From: UBA1568 sp964488025
GTDB taxonomy: Bacteria > Patescibacteriota > Minisyncoccia > Moranbacterales > UBA1568
Direction: 5' to 3'
Length of the DNA stretch: 64,000 nt
Assembly: GCA_964488025.1 (NCBI GenBank)
Contig: CAZATJ010000003.1
Location: 1 to 64,000, forward strand
Positions 17,353 through 25,371 of this stretch are shown here, in pieces (within the stretch, counting starts at the first letter, position 1; each line of letters begins with the position of its first letter). Made by a program: the position numbers and the translations under genes. The notes beneath the pieces were generated by a model, which saw nothing but the letters and a program-made list of their open reading frames with translations, was not told where the DNA came from and did no database searches.

Positions 17353-18462
17353 TCACTTCCCCATACCAAGAATGGCGACCATGAGTCCGATCAGCGCTGT
17401 CAGAGAGGTGAATATCCAGGCACGCATGACAATTTTCGGTTCCGGCCAACCCCGAGCCTCGAAGTGATGGTGAATGGGAGCGGCCAGAAAAATTTTTCGA
17501 CCAAAAAACTTCTTGCTCAACAGTTGAATGGCAACACTCCCGGATTCCAAAGAGTAGATGGCAACGATGATAAAAAGGGCAAACACGGAATTAGTAAGCA
17601 TAGCCACCACCCCGAGAGTCGTTCCAAGCGCTATAGCACCAGTATCCCCCATAAAAAATCGGGCTGGATAAATATTGAACCACAGAAAAGCCAGAAGCGC
17701 TCCAGCCAATGCCGCGCAAAAAGCAGCTAAGTCCATCTTGTTCTGCACAAAAGAAATAAGGGAAAAGGCACTGAAGGCGATAAGCAAGACCCCACCATTT
17801 AAGCCGTCGAGGCCATCCGTTTCATTGGAGGATATGGCGGAAAACAAAATAACAGAAATAAACAGAGGGATATACCAGAATCCAATGGTAAAATCGCCAA
17901 TGGCCGGAATATGAATAACGTCCCATCCGAGCTTTCCGTAAAACCACCAGGCACCGAGACCAGCGATAGCGAACAGCCACCAGAAACGAAACGCGAAGCG
18001 CATCCCACCACCCTTGTTGGTGCCGCATCCTCGAACACTCATGTAGTCGTCAAAGAGTCCCAAGATTCCGGCTGTCACCAGAGCAAAAAGTGGAAGCCAG
18101 ACCTGAGAACGCTTGAAAAAATCAAGGCGGGCGATAAAATTCGTATTGGTCCATTCGGCGATAAAAGGGAAGACATAATGGGAAAGAAGAACCAAAATGA
18201 GCACCGAAAACCAAATGATGACACCACCCATAGTCGGTGTACCAGCCTTTCCGGCATGAAGCTTGTTGACGAAAGTCAGCTGTTCACCATTAACCGATTT
18301 TTCTTTGATCTTGATGCTGAACTTGTATCGATACAGGAGATATGTCCACAACGGAGTCAGACAGAAAGCGATCAGAAATGCCAAAAGACCAGTTGAGAGC
18401 ACCTTGAGAACATTCAAAATATGCGGGATATTCTGTATCTGAGCTATTTGGATGGTTTCCAT
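17353..18462 (-). CDS. mraY: phospho-N-acetylmuramoyl-pentapeptide transferase MraY
   Basis: Integral membrane enzyme making lipid I from UDP-MurNAc-pentapeptide and undecaprenyl phosphate; 369 aa with about ten helices. Family motifs: KAGTPTMGG, LGLFDDYM with the Asp pair, NETDGLDGLNGG, FMGDTGAIALG and the C-terminal HHHFEARGW. Separated from murBCG-ftsW, which lies 20 kb away. Preceded by the carboxypeptidase gene. Confidence 0.96.
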   Translation of the reverse strand: METIQIAQIQNIPHILNVLKVLSTGLLAFLIAFCLTPLWTYLLYRYKFSIKIKEKSVNGEQLTFVNKLHAGKAGTPTMGGVIIWFSVLILVLLSHYVFPFIAEWTNTNFIARLDFFKRSQVWLPLFALVTAGILGLFDDYMSVRGCGTNKGGGMRFAFRFWWLFAIAGLGAWWFYGKLGWDVIHIPAIGDFTIGFWYIPLFISVILFSAISSNETDGLDGLNGGVLLIAFSAFSLISFVQNKMDLAAFCAALAGALLAFLWFNIYPARFFMGDTGAIALGTTLGVVAMLTNSVFALFIIVAIYSLESGSVAIQLLSKKFFGRKIFLAAPIHHHFEARGWPEPKIVMRAWIFTSLTALIGLMVAILGMGK

Positions 18463-18480
18463 AGAAAGATATGAAACTGA

Positions 18481-19512
18481 TTATTTCCAATCAAAGGCTT
18501 GAAAACTCCAATCAAACATGGATCGGATACTCTGCCAACGGGATTGGTCATCAAGTACGACTGCCACTACCTTGTGATTTGCCGTGTAATCGGTTGCGAC
18601 GGCAAGGAGCGAATACCCCGCAAGCGGAGTAAAGCCGGTCTTGGTGCCGAGAAGATTCGGAAACTGACCCAGCAACTGATCGGTGTTGAAAATTTCGTGA
18701 GTATACTGACCATCCGAAGAAGTGATAAACTGTTTTTCGAGGCGCATAATCTCCCAAATCTCCGGAAAAGAAAGGGCGTGCACCGCGATTTTCGCCATAT
18801 CGGTCGCTGAAGAATAACATTCGTGTTCCAAACCATCCGGTTCGAGTCCGGAGGGAGTGCAGAAGTGTGAATTTTTAAGACCGAGTTCTTGGGCGCGCTG
18901 ATTCATTATTTTGGCAAACCCTCCCTGAGTCAGACCGATATGCTTCCCGAGGGCAATGGCGGCATCGTTGGCACTGTTCATAAGAGCTGCCTTGAGAAGG
19001 TTGCGTGCCGTCAGTTTTTCTCCTGGTTTAAGTCGTACGCCATTACAAAATCCGGAACGAGGACAACCCACGCGAGAACCTTCGGAATACACTGCTTCTT
19101 CATCAACCTCTACTAATTCTTCCAAATCACGAATCCGCTCCATGACAATGGTTGCGGTGAACAGCTTGGTCAGTGATGCCACTTGCCGCCGTTCATCAGC
19201 ATTCCTCTCATAGAGTATCTTGCCGGATTCAACATCCATGATGACGGAAGCATGTGCTGAAACGATAGTCAGGCGCGGAGAATACTCTTTCAGCTCCGGA
19301 TGAAAACCGGTCGCCAATTCCCGACTTTCGGAAACAAGCGGTTCGACCGGTACGCTTATTTTTTGTTCCCTTTGGTCTGGAATACTTGCGTTACTCCCCT
19401 CCTGCCAAAAATTAAGGAAGTTTTTCCCATGAGCGACCAGGGAAGACCCTTTCTCTCCCACGCTCAAAAAGAGGGCTCCGGCAAGGATGATAAGAAAGAG
19501 AAAAAATCGCAT
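18481..19512 (-). CDS. D-alanyl-D-alanine carboxypeptidase (PBP5/DacA type)
   Basis: Penicillin-binding serine peptidase that trims pentapeptide stems outside the cell. 343 aa with an N-terminal signal anchor (about 1-17, FFLFLIILAGALFLSVG). The three S11-family motifs are in order: SLTK (catalytic Ser-Lys), SANDAA (SxN) and KTGFT (KTG). No obvious C-terminal amphipathic anchor, so it is probably held by the N-terminal helix. In tandem with mraY. Confidence 0.92.
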   Translation of the reverse strand: MRFFLFLIILAGALFLSVGEKGSSLVAHGKNFLNFWQEGSNASIPDQREQKISVPVEPLVSESRELATGFHPELKEYSPRLTIVSAHASVIMDVESGKILYERNADERRQVASLTKLFTATIVMERIRDLEELVEVDEEAVYSEGSRVGCPRSGFCNGVRLKPGEKLTARNLLKAALMNSANDAAIALGKHIGLTQGGFAKIMNQRAQELGLKNSHFCTPSGLEPDGLEHECYSSATDMAKIAVHALSFPEIWEIMRLEKQFITSSDGQYTHEIFNTDQLLGQFPNLLGTKTGFTPLAGYSLLAVATDYTANHKVVAVVLDDQSRWQSIRSMFDWSFQAFDWK

Positions 19513-19516
19513 AGTA

Positions 19517-20110
19517 TCAGTAGGTATCTGTTTTTATGTCTTCTTCTTCGGATATGACCGGCTCTGCCTCGAGAATCATGTGAAGACGCTCGTCATGAGA
19601 AAGCGTCTCATGATCGGGAAGTTCCGTTATTTTCGAAATCCCCAACACCTGAAGAAAACGAAGTGTGGGACGATACAGATAGCCGCGATGATCACTTGGG
19701 TTCCCTTCTCGCGAAATAAGATCACGTAAAAGGAGGTTTCGTAAAGTAAAGCTGCAGTTCACTCCGCGAATGGCATCGATTTCTACCCGGGAAACGGGAG
19801 CTCGATAAGCAATAATGGCCAGTACCTCAAGTGCTGCCTTGCTCATATTTTCCTGAAGCGTGCTTTTGGTCAAGGTTTCCACAAACGAGGCGTTGACCGG
19901 TTTCGTAGCCAAAACTATGGTTTTTTCATCCCGTATCAGCATAAGGCCATTCCCTGGATCGTTTTCATACTTTTCAGAAAGGCTCTCGAGCATCGGGAGA
20001 ATTTCTTTTTCGGTCGTTCCAAGAACCTTCACGAGACGATGAATCGCAATCGGTTCTCCACTGACAAAAAGAATGGACTCGAGAGCTGAAAGAAGTCTGT
20101 CGTCAGGCAT
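19517..20110 (-). CDS. scpB: segregation and condensation protein ScpB
   Basis: Winged-helix kleisin-associated subunit of the SMC condensin. 197 aa, ordinary length. ALESILFVSGEPI at the start, ALEVLAIIAYRAPVSRVEIDAIRGV in the middle and DLISREGNPSDHRGYLYRPTLRFL near the end are all classic. It follows scpA by 4 nt and precedes the carboxypeptidase by 4 nt, so the genes are tightly coupled. Confidence 0.95.
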   Translation of the reverse strand: MPDDRLLSALESILFVSGEPIAIHRLVKVLGTTEKEILPMLESLSEKYENDPGNGLMLIRDEKTIVLATKPVNASFVETLTKSTLQENMSKAALEVLAIIAYRAPVSRVEIDAIRGVNCSFTLRNLLLRDLISREGNPSDHRGYLYRPTLRFLQVLGISKITELPDHETLSHDERLHMILEAEPVISEEEDIKTDTY

Positions 20111-20114
20111 AGTG

Positions 20115-20819
20115 TTATATCAACCGTTTAATGCGGATATTACTGAAAAATTCCTTCTGCTCGACATGAATGAAACGCTGTTTGATAAGTTCCAACATGG
20201 CAAGAAAAGAAACAATTACTTCCACTCGATCACGCGCCGTGCCGATAATCTCCGCGAAAGAAGACTCAGCTCTTTCCGACAACGACCGCTGTAGCGCCGT
20301 GATTTTTTCTTCCAGAGTGATAATAGAAGCGATTTCTCTCTCCGGAAGGATTTCAAAAATAGGAATGTCACCCAAAACATCCAAAAAATGTGCACGGAGC
20401 ACCTCCCGAGTGATATCTTTTGGTGGATAAAAGACCACCTGCATACCCGAGAAACTTTCACGAGTGAAAGATCCTCGCGCGCGGAGAAAGAGCGTACCGA
20501 GCTTCTGTGAAGCCTCGCGAAAAAGCCGATACGCTTTCAGGCGATACTCGAGATCTTCCATCGCCTCTTCCTCTTCATCGCTAAAATCAAGCACCGGAAG
20601 AAGCGCGCGGGATTTTATGAGAATCAGGCGTGCCGCGATAGAGAGGAATGCCGCGAGATTCTCAAGCGATATGGATTCCTCATTCCGGATATGAACCAGA
20701 TACTGATCAGCCACTTGCGCCAGACTCACCTGGGTAATATCCAATTTTTCCTTTTCAATAAGCGAAAGAAGGAGATCAAGCGGTCCCTCAAATTTCTCCA
20801 AACGAAAGTGATAGGCCAT
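20115..20819 (-). CDS. scpA: segregation and condensation protein ScpA (kleisin)
   Basis: Bridges SMC heads in the bacterial condensin; 234 aa from the conserved start MAYHFRLEKFEGPLDLLLSLI. The N-terminal region (EKLDITQVSLAQVADQYL, LAAFLSIAARLILIKSRALLP) is typical. An ATG at 20849 lies directly behind an AAGGAGGAG box, too close for normal use, and would add 10 residues. A possible promoter (TTGGTA, 17 nt, TATTTT at 20887-20859) excludes longer frames that overlap the next gene. Confidence 0.93.
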   Translation of the reverse strand: MAYHFRLEKFEGPLDLLLSLIEKEKLDITQVSLAQVADQYLVHIRNEESISLENLAAFLSIAARLILIKSRALLPVLDFSDEEEEAMEDLEYRLKAYRLFREASQKLGTLFLRARGSFTRESFSGMQVVFYPPKDITREVLRAHFLDVLGDIPIFEILPEREIASIITLEEKITALQRSLSERAESSFAEIIGTARDRVEVIVSFLAMLELIKQRFIHVEQKEFFSNIRIKRLI

Positions 20820-20901
20820 AACAAAAGAGGAAATGGTTTTTATACCCATCTCCTCCTTAAAATAACATTTTTTCCACCTTTTACCAAGTACTGAATTTTC
20901 A

Positions 20902-22095
20902 TCAGGAAGCCTCACGAAAGCCGTCTCTTTCACTCATCGTGTCGCGCAAGAAACATGTTTCCAAAAGAGAGAGTGCTAGCACCAATGATACGGCAAAAAA
21001 GACGCTCCAAAGAGGGAAGAAAAGGAACAAGAGAAGAGAGAGTACTGCTGCCGCGATATTGGCCAGTGGCCTGGCAGTACGGAAAAAAGCGATAACATTC
21101 ATATCATTACCATCAATCTGTTTGTAAAAGTAGGCATCCCGAAGAATCTCGATCCCAGCGATACCGACACGGGTCAGAAAGAGTACAGCTCCCCAGAGGA
21201 CAACACTTCCCGACCCGAGGAATGGCAGGAGCGCGGTAGACACCGCGGCAATAGCGATGCTTCCGATAAGCATTTCTTTTTCACCAAAATAACGATCGGC
21301 CAATACCCCGAGCGGATACTGAAGCATCACAAATGGCAAAAGCATGACTGTGAAAATGATGCCGATGTCGTCCCAAGAAAAATCGAGGGAACGGAGATAG
21401 AGCGGCGTATAGACGATCATCATCGCATAAAAAAACTCCATGGCGAAGGAAACATTATAAATACGAAAGAGGTTTCTTTCGCGGAGCATCTTTTTGAAAG
21501 TAGATCCGAATCTGAGTTTTTCCTGAAACACTTGATTATCCATCCGGAAACCAAGAAGGGAAATAATGAAGACGATGGTATAGCCGATGACGAGCATCAG
21601 AAAAATCCCCCCATAACCGAAAGAATCGAGTGTTTTGAGGGAGAGAAAGGGAGCAGCAAGCAACCCGGCATTCATGATGGTCAGATAGAGCCCACGGATA
21701 GAGCCAGAAACCTTGTCTTGGGAGAAACTCTCAAGGAGTATATCGAGCGCCACCCAAGTAACGTTAGTCGCGATAATGAGAACGAGTGCCGCACCGATAG
21801 AGACCGAAAACGAAGAAACTGAGGCCAGTACGGCGGCAGCACAAATACTGACGCCAAGCGAAAGATAGAGCGCGTGCGCCCTGCCGATGAGACGGATAAG
21901 GGGCTGAAGGAAAAAAAGACCGACAAATACTCCGCTATACGCCACCAAATAAAATATTCCGACGCTCTCATTTGCCGAAACATCAGAAAAATAGGTCGAC
22001 AAGATGTAAATAAAAAAAGCGTCCAAGAAACCGATGAGGAAAGAGACGATACTGACCAGACGGATCTTTTGCTTGTTGAAATTTTCTTTATGCAT
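20902..22095 (-). CDS. major facilitator superfamily transporter
   Basis: 397 aa with about twelve hydrophobic segments in two six-helix halves and a charged loop near residue 200. The A-like loop after helix 2 reads PLIRLIGRAHAL and the matching loop in the second half YPLGVLADRYFGEK, which fits the family. Substrate unknown; the architecture resembles drug or sugar efflux members. It ends 83 nt upstream of the scpA start, in the same direction. Confidence 0.85.
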   Translation of the reverse strand: MHKENFNKQKIRLVSIVSFLIGFLDAFFIYILSTYFSDVSANESVGIFYLVAYSGVFVGLFFLQPLIRLIGRAHALYLSLGVSICAAAVLASVSSFSVSIGAALVLIIATNVTWVALDILLESFSQDKVSGSIRGLYLTIMNAGLLAAPFLSLKTLDSFGYGGIFLMLVIGYTIVFIISLLGFRMDNQVFQEKLRFGSTFKKMLRERNLFRIYNVSFAMEFFYAMMIVYTPLYLRSLDFSWDDIGIIFTVMLLPFVMLQYPLGVLADRYFGEKEMLIGSIAIAAVSTALLPFLGSGSVVLWGAVLFLTRVGIAGIEILRDAYFYKQIDGNDMNVIAFFRTARPLANIAAAVLSLLLFLFFPLWSVFFAVSLVLALSLLETCFLRDTMSERDGFREAS

Positions 22096-22153
22096 GTTTT
22101 TTGTTTTTCTCCATTCGTATTATGCCACAACGGAAACAGAATGAACAGCGTTC

Positions 22154-22558
22154 TTACTTGAGACAACTCGGAATGTAGCCACGTTTTTCAGCATCTTCTT
22201 TGGACGTGAAACAGACCCTGTTTTCCGACTTAATCCGTTTGGCAACGGCACACGTCGACAGATGGTATTTGTTCGAATTCTTACTTCCAACAAAAACACA
22301 GTCGCGACTACTCTCTTTCGCCACTACCCGCTCGACAGGAGCTGTCTTTATCGGTGACTGAGCGCTTTCGGAGTTTCCCGATTCTAAGGTATTCTCCACC
22401 GGAACCGGTGGCAAGGTGAGTACCAAAGATCTTTCTTGTGTAGTACGCCCCTGAAGTAACCCGGCCTCAAAACAAAGAATGCCAACAAGAACGATTCCGA
22501 CCAATACCAGGAGCCGTTCTTTCTCTTCATCGAGCCACTTTTTGATACTTTCCTTCAT
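22154..22558 (-). CDS. membrane-anchored protein with Ada-like zinc domain
   Basis: 134 aa from MKESIKKWLDEEKERL. One N-terminal membrane helix (about 14-32) is followed by a Pro/Ser/Thr spacer and a C-terminal domain (about 85-134). That domain reads FVGSKNSNKYHLSTCAVAK, then RVCFTSKEDAEKRGYIPSC. This YHxxxC...C pattern resembles the metal-binding domain of Ada and the tails of some nucleases. Probably an extracytoplasmic zinc-binding protein; function unknown. Confidence 0.7.
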   Translation of the reverse strand: MKESIKKWLDEEKERLLVLVGIVLVGILCFEAGLLQGRTTQERSLVLTLPPVPVENTLESGNSESAQSPIKTAPVERVVAKESSRDCVFVGSKNSNKYHLSTCAVAKRIKSENRVCFTSKEDAEKRGYIPSCLK

Positions 22559-22579
22559 GAGATTCAATCGTATCCCCAG

Positions 22580-22607
22580 TTGACAAAACTGACAGCTGTG
22601 ATATACT
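22580..22607 (+). promoter_or_regulatory. promoter of rpmA
   Basis: TTGACA (22580-22585), 16-nt spacer, TATACT (22602-22607), giving a leader of about 45 nt. Confidence 0.85.
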
Positions 22608-22657
22608 CCCTCTACAGTATATCGCAATTTTCCTAATGTGTAAGCTCCTATACGGTT

Positions 22658-22954
22658 ATGGCAACCAGAAAAGCAGGTGGATCAACCGCCCTCGGCCGTG
22701 ATTCCATTTCTAAACGTCTCGGCGTCAAGATTTTCGGCAATCAGGCAGTTTCCGTCGGTAACATCATTATTCGCCAGCGTGGCACCCAATTCCACCCAGG
22801 AAAGAACGTGAAGCAGGGCGAGGATGATACGCTCTTCTCAATGGTGAATGGTTTCGTGGAGTTTCAAGCTCGCAAGGTCAAGGATTTTACCGGCAAGATT
22901 GTTTCGCGGACATTCGTGAACGTCACCTCGGAAAAAAAGAAGGAACAGAACTAG
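22658..22954 (+). CDS. rpmA: 50S ribosomal protein L27
   Basis: L27 reaches toward the peptidyl-transferase centre. 98 aa: TRKAGGSTALGRDSISKRLG and IFGNQAVSVGNIIIRQRGTQFHPG match the family. There is no Firmicutes-type N-terminal extension before the Met. It is monocistronic, with promoter and terminator, and separated from rplU, its partner in most bacteria. Confidence 0.96.
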   Translation: MATRKAGGSTALGRDSISKRLGVKIFGNQAVSVGNIIIRQRGTQFHPGKNVKQGEDDTLFSMVNGFVEFQARKVKDFTGKIVSRTFVNVTSEKKKEQN

Positions 22955-22973
22955 CTTTTTTCGAAACACTCTA

Positions 22974-23006
22974 AAAACACCCCAAACTTGTTGAAGGGTG
23001 TTTTTT
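22974..23006 (+). terminator. intrinsic terminator after rpmA
   Basis: AAACACCC pairs with GGGTGTTT around a 13-nt loop and continues as a T-tract. It lies between the convergent rpmA and pyrG. Confidence 0.9.
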
Positions 23007-23018
23007 GTTACTTGTTTT

Positions 23019-24671
23019 CTATCTTTTTTTCTTGCACGCTTCAAGGAAGGCGACGAAGAGCGGGTGCGGATGAAGCAGAGAAGATTGGAACTCCGGGTGG
23101 AACTGCGTAGCCAGAAAGAAAGGGTGCTGTTCTTTTGGAAGTTCGGCGATTTCCATCAGGATACCATCAGGAGAAGTCGCCGAAAAAATCATCCCAGCCT
23201 CCCTGAGCCGTTCGACATACTCAGGGTTTACTTCGTATCGATGGCGATGGCGCTCTAGGATATTTGTTATCCCATAGGCTTTGGCGGCCAGTGTTTTCGG
23301 TACGATTCTTGCCGCATAATGACCGAGACGCATAGTAGCACCGTAATTCTTCTTTCGAAGATTCTCTTTCTGCTCCGGCATGATATCGACTACCGGATAA
23401 GGGGTCTTCTGATTAACTTCAGTGGTATGGGCCTCGGTCAGCCCGACGACATGACGGGCGTATTCGATAACGGCCAGCTGCATTCCATAGCATAGTCCGA
23501 AATAAGGAATCTTATTTTTACGACAAAATTCTATAGCATTAATTTTCCCCTCTATTCCACGGCTACCGAACCCGCCTGGGATCAGGATGCCGTCGTATTT
23601 TTTCAGTATTTTCAAATGTTTGGCACTCCCTTCGAAATCCGTACTGTCAATCCAGGTGAGTTCCGCCCTACGCCCCACCGCGCAGGCTGCGGCTTTCAGC
23701 GCTTCGATAACGCTGATGTAAGCATCAGAAAGAACAAAATCCCCCGTTTTGAAGTATTTTCCGACAATACCGATCTTCACCGTTTTCTTGGCTGCCCTGA
23801 TTCGGCGGACTTGTTTCTCCCAAGATCCCAATCCTATGGCTTTTTTCGTCTTGAGACTGAGTTTTTGGAGAAGAATATCACCCAAATGATCCTTTTCAAA
23901 ATTCACCGGAACATCGTAAATGCTCTCTACGTCCGGAGCGCTGATGACATCTTCTCGGTGAACATTGCAGAAAACAGCAATCTTTTCCTTGCGTTTCTCA
24001 TCGAGCGGCCGATCAGCTCGAGCAATGATGATATCTGGCTGAATACCTGTCCCGTTGAGCGTGCGCACGGCATGCTGGGTCGGTTTGGTCTTCATTTCTC
24101 CGACTTTGGAGGGTGTGGGGATATAGCTCACGATAGCCGTGATGACATCTTCCGGATTTTCGATCTTGAGCATGCGGATAGCTTCCAAAAAAAGAATATT
24201 TTCATATTCCCCGACGGTGCCCCCGATTTCGATGATAGCGATATCGGCATCGGCCCGAAGAACAGCTCGTTTGATCCGACTGATTACTTCCAACGGAATA
24301 TGAGGCACCACCTGGACACAGCGACCCGCATATTCGAGATTGCGTTCCTTTTCAATGACCGTCTTATAGACCAGTCCGGTCGTCATATAATTATCCCGGG
24401 TGAGTTCAATATTCAGGAATCGCTCATAATTTCCCATGTCCTGGTCGGTCTCATAGCCGTCTTTCAGAACGAACACCTCTCCATGCTCTGTTGGGTTCAT
24501 GGTTCCGGCATCAACATTGATATAGGGATCGATCTTGAGGGCCGTGACTTTGAAACCTCTCGACTGCAGAATTTTTCCAATTGACGAAGTGGCAATACCC
24601 TTACCAACACCGCTCATCACCCCACCAACCACAAAAATATATTTTGTCTGCCTCATTTTTTGTTTCGTCAT
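23019..24671 (-). CDS. pyrG: CTP synthase
   Basis: Makes CTP from UTP, ATP and glutamine; 550 aa. The synthetase half starts with YIFVVGGVMSGVGKGI (P-loop). The class I glutaminase half has GGFGSRGIEGK, the nucleophile in FGLCYGMQLAV, and the His-Glu of ATQFHPEF. A second ATG five codons in (24656) is an equally good start. rplI lies upstream on the same strand with a terminator-like hairpin between them. Confidence 0.97.
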   Translation of the reverse strand: MTKQKMRQTKYIFVVGGVMSGVGKGIATSSIGKILQSRGFKVTALKIDPYINVDAGTMNPTEHGEVFVLKDGYETDQDMGNYERFLNIELTRDNYMTTGLVYKTVIEKERNLEYAGRCVQVVPHIPLEVISRIKRAVLRADADIAIIEIGGTVGEYENILFLEAIRMLKIENPEDVITAIVSYIPTPSKVGEMKTKPTQHAVRTLNGTGIQPDIIIARADRPLDEKRKEKIAVFCNVHREDVISAPDVESIYDVPVNFEKDHLGDILLQKLSLKTKKAIGLGSWEKQVRRIRAAKKTVKIGIVGKYFKTGDFVLSDAYISVIEALKAAACAVGRRAELTWIDSTDFEGSAKHLKILKKYDGILIPGGFGSRGIEGKINAIEFCRKNKIPYFGLCYGMQLAVIEYARHVVGLTEAHTTEVNQKTPYPVVDIMPEQKENLRKKNYGATMRLGHYAARIVPKTLAAKAYGITNILERHRHRYEVNPEYVERLREAGMIFSATSPDGILMEIAELPKEQHPFFLATQFHPEFQSSLLHPHPLFVAFLEACKKKR

Positions 24672-24691
24672 AACTTCATCAATAGATGGTT

Positions 24692-24737
24692 TACAGAGAA
24701 AGAGCCGCTACCAGTGGTGATTGGAGGGCGGCTCTTT
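24692..24737 (-). terminator. hairpin between rplI and pyrG
   Basis: AAAGAGCCGC and GCGGCTCTTT make a perfect 10-bp stem with a 19-nt loop, followed on the minus strand by a short pyrimidine run. Likely a terminator, perhaps leaky. Confidence 0.7.
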
Positions 24738-24757
24738 GAAAGTTACTCGTCTTCGAA

Positions 24758-25198
24758 CTATTCCGCTTCTATCACAAGCTCGAAAGAAGCCTTCACGCCA
24801 TGACCGAAGTCAGCCAAAAGGGGAAATGTTCCCACTTCTTTGAACGCTTTTTCAAGCACGAGCACATGCTTATCCACCTTGATTCCCAGAGCTTCTAGGG
24901 CAGCGACGACTTCTTCACGTCCCACAGAACCGAAAAGTTTTCCCTTTTCAGACTTGCTTTTGATTACCACTTTCTTGCCGGAAAGTGCTGTCGCTGTCGC
25001 GCGACTTTCTTCAACAGCCTGCGTCGCTTCCTCCTTGTGTTTCGCTACGAACCGTTCCGCCTGTTTCAGCGCACCTGGCGTCGCCAAATCAGCCAATCCC
25101 TCCGGGAGGAGATAATTAAATCCGTACCCATCCTTCACTTCCTTGATGTCCAGAGCTTTTCCCAGACCCCTCACATCTTCCAAAAGAATCACTTTCAT
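24758..25198 (-). CDS. rplI: 50S ribosomal protein L9
   Basis: 146 aa. The N-terminal rRNA-binding domain MKVILLEDVRGLGKALDIKEVKDGYGFNYLLPEGLA-type pattern, connecting helix and C-terminal domain are all present, giving the normal length. I start at the conserved MKVILLEDV. L9 is absent from some CPR lineages, so its presence is informative. A hairpin (CTCGCA/TGCGAG) in the short leader sits just before the start codon. Confidence 0.95.
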   Translation of the reverse strand: MKVILLEDVRGLGKALDIKEVKDGYGFNYLLPEGLADLATPGALKQAERFVAKHKEEATQAVEESRATATALSGKKVVIKSKSEKGKLFGSVGREEVVAALEALGIKVDKHVLVLEKAFKEVGTFPLLADFGHGVKASFELVIEAE

Positions 25199-25227
25199 AT
25201 CTCGCACATATACCTATTACTCATGCG

Positions 25228-25256
25228 AGTGTAGCCCATTCGCAGTTTTTTGGCAA
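25228..25256 (-). promoter_or_regulatory. promoter of rplI
   Basis: TTGCCA (25256-25251), 17 nt, TACACT (25233-25228) on the minus strand. Confidence 0.75.
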
Positions 25257-25312
25257 GCGACAGCTTGAGCGATATTTTTTTAAAAAAATGATCTGAAAAT
25301 ATCCAACATTGA

Positions 25313-25342
25313 TTGTTCGGGAGTCATTTTTTGTGTTATAAT
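25313..25342 (+). promoter_or_regulatory. promoter of the GH130-like pair
   Basis: TTGTTC (25313-25318), 18-nt spacer, perfect TATAAT (25337-25342). Start near 25349, 23 nt before the first ATG. No clear Shine-Dalgarno site follows. Confidence 0.65.
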
Positions 25343-25371
25343 AATAATGAAAATTCAGAATAAAATTAAAA

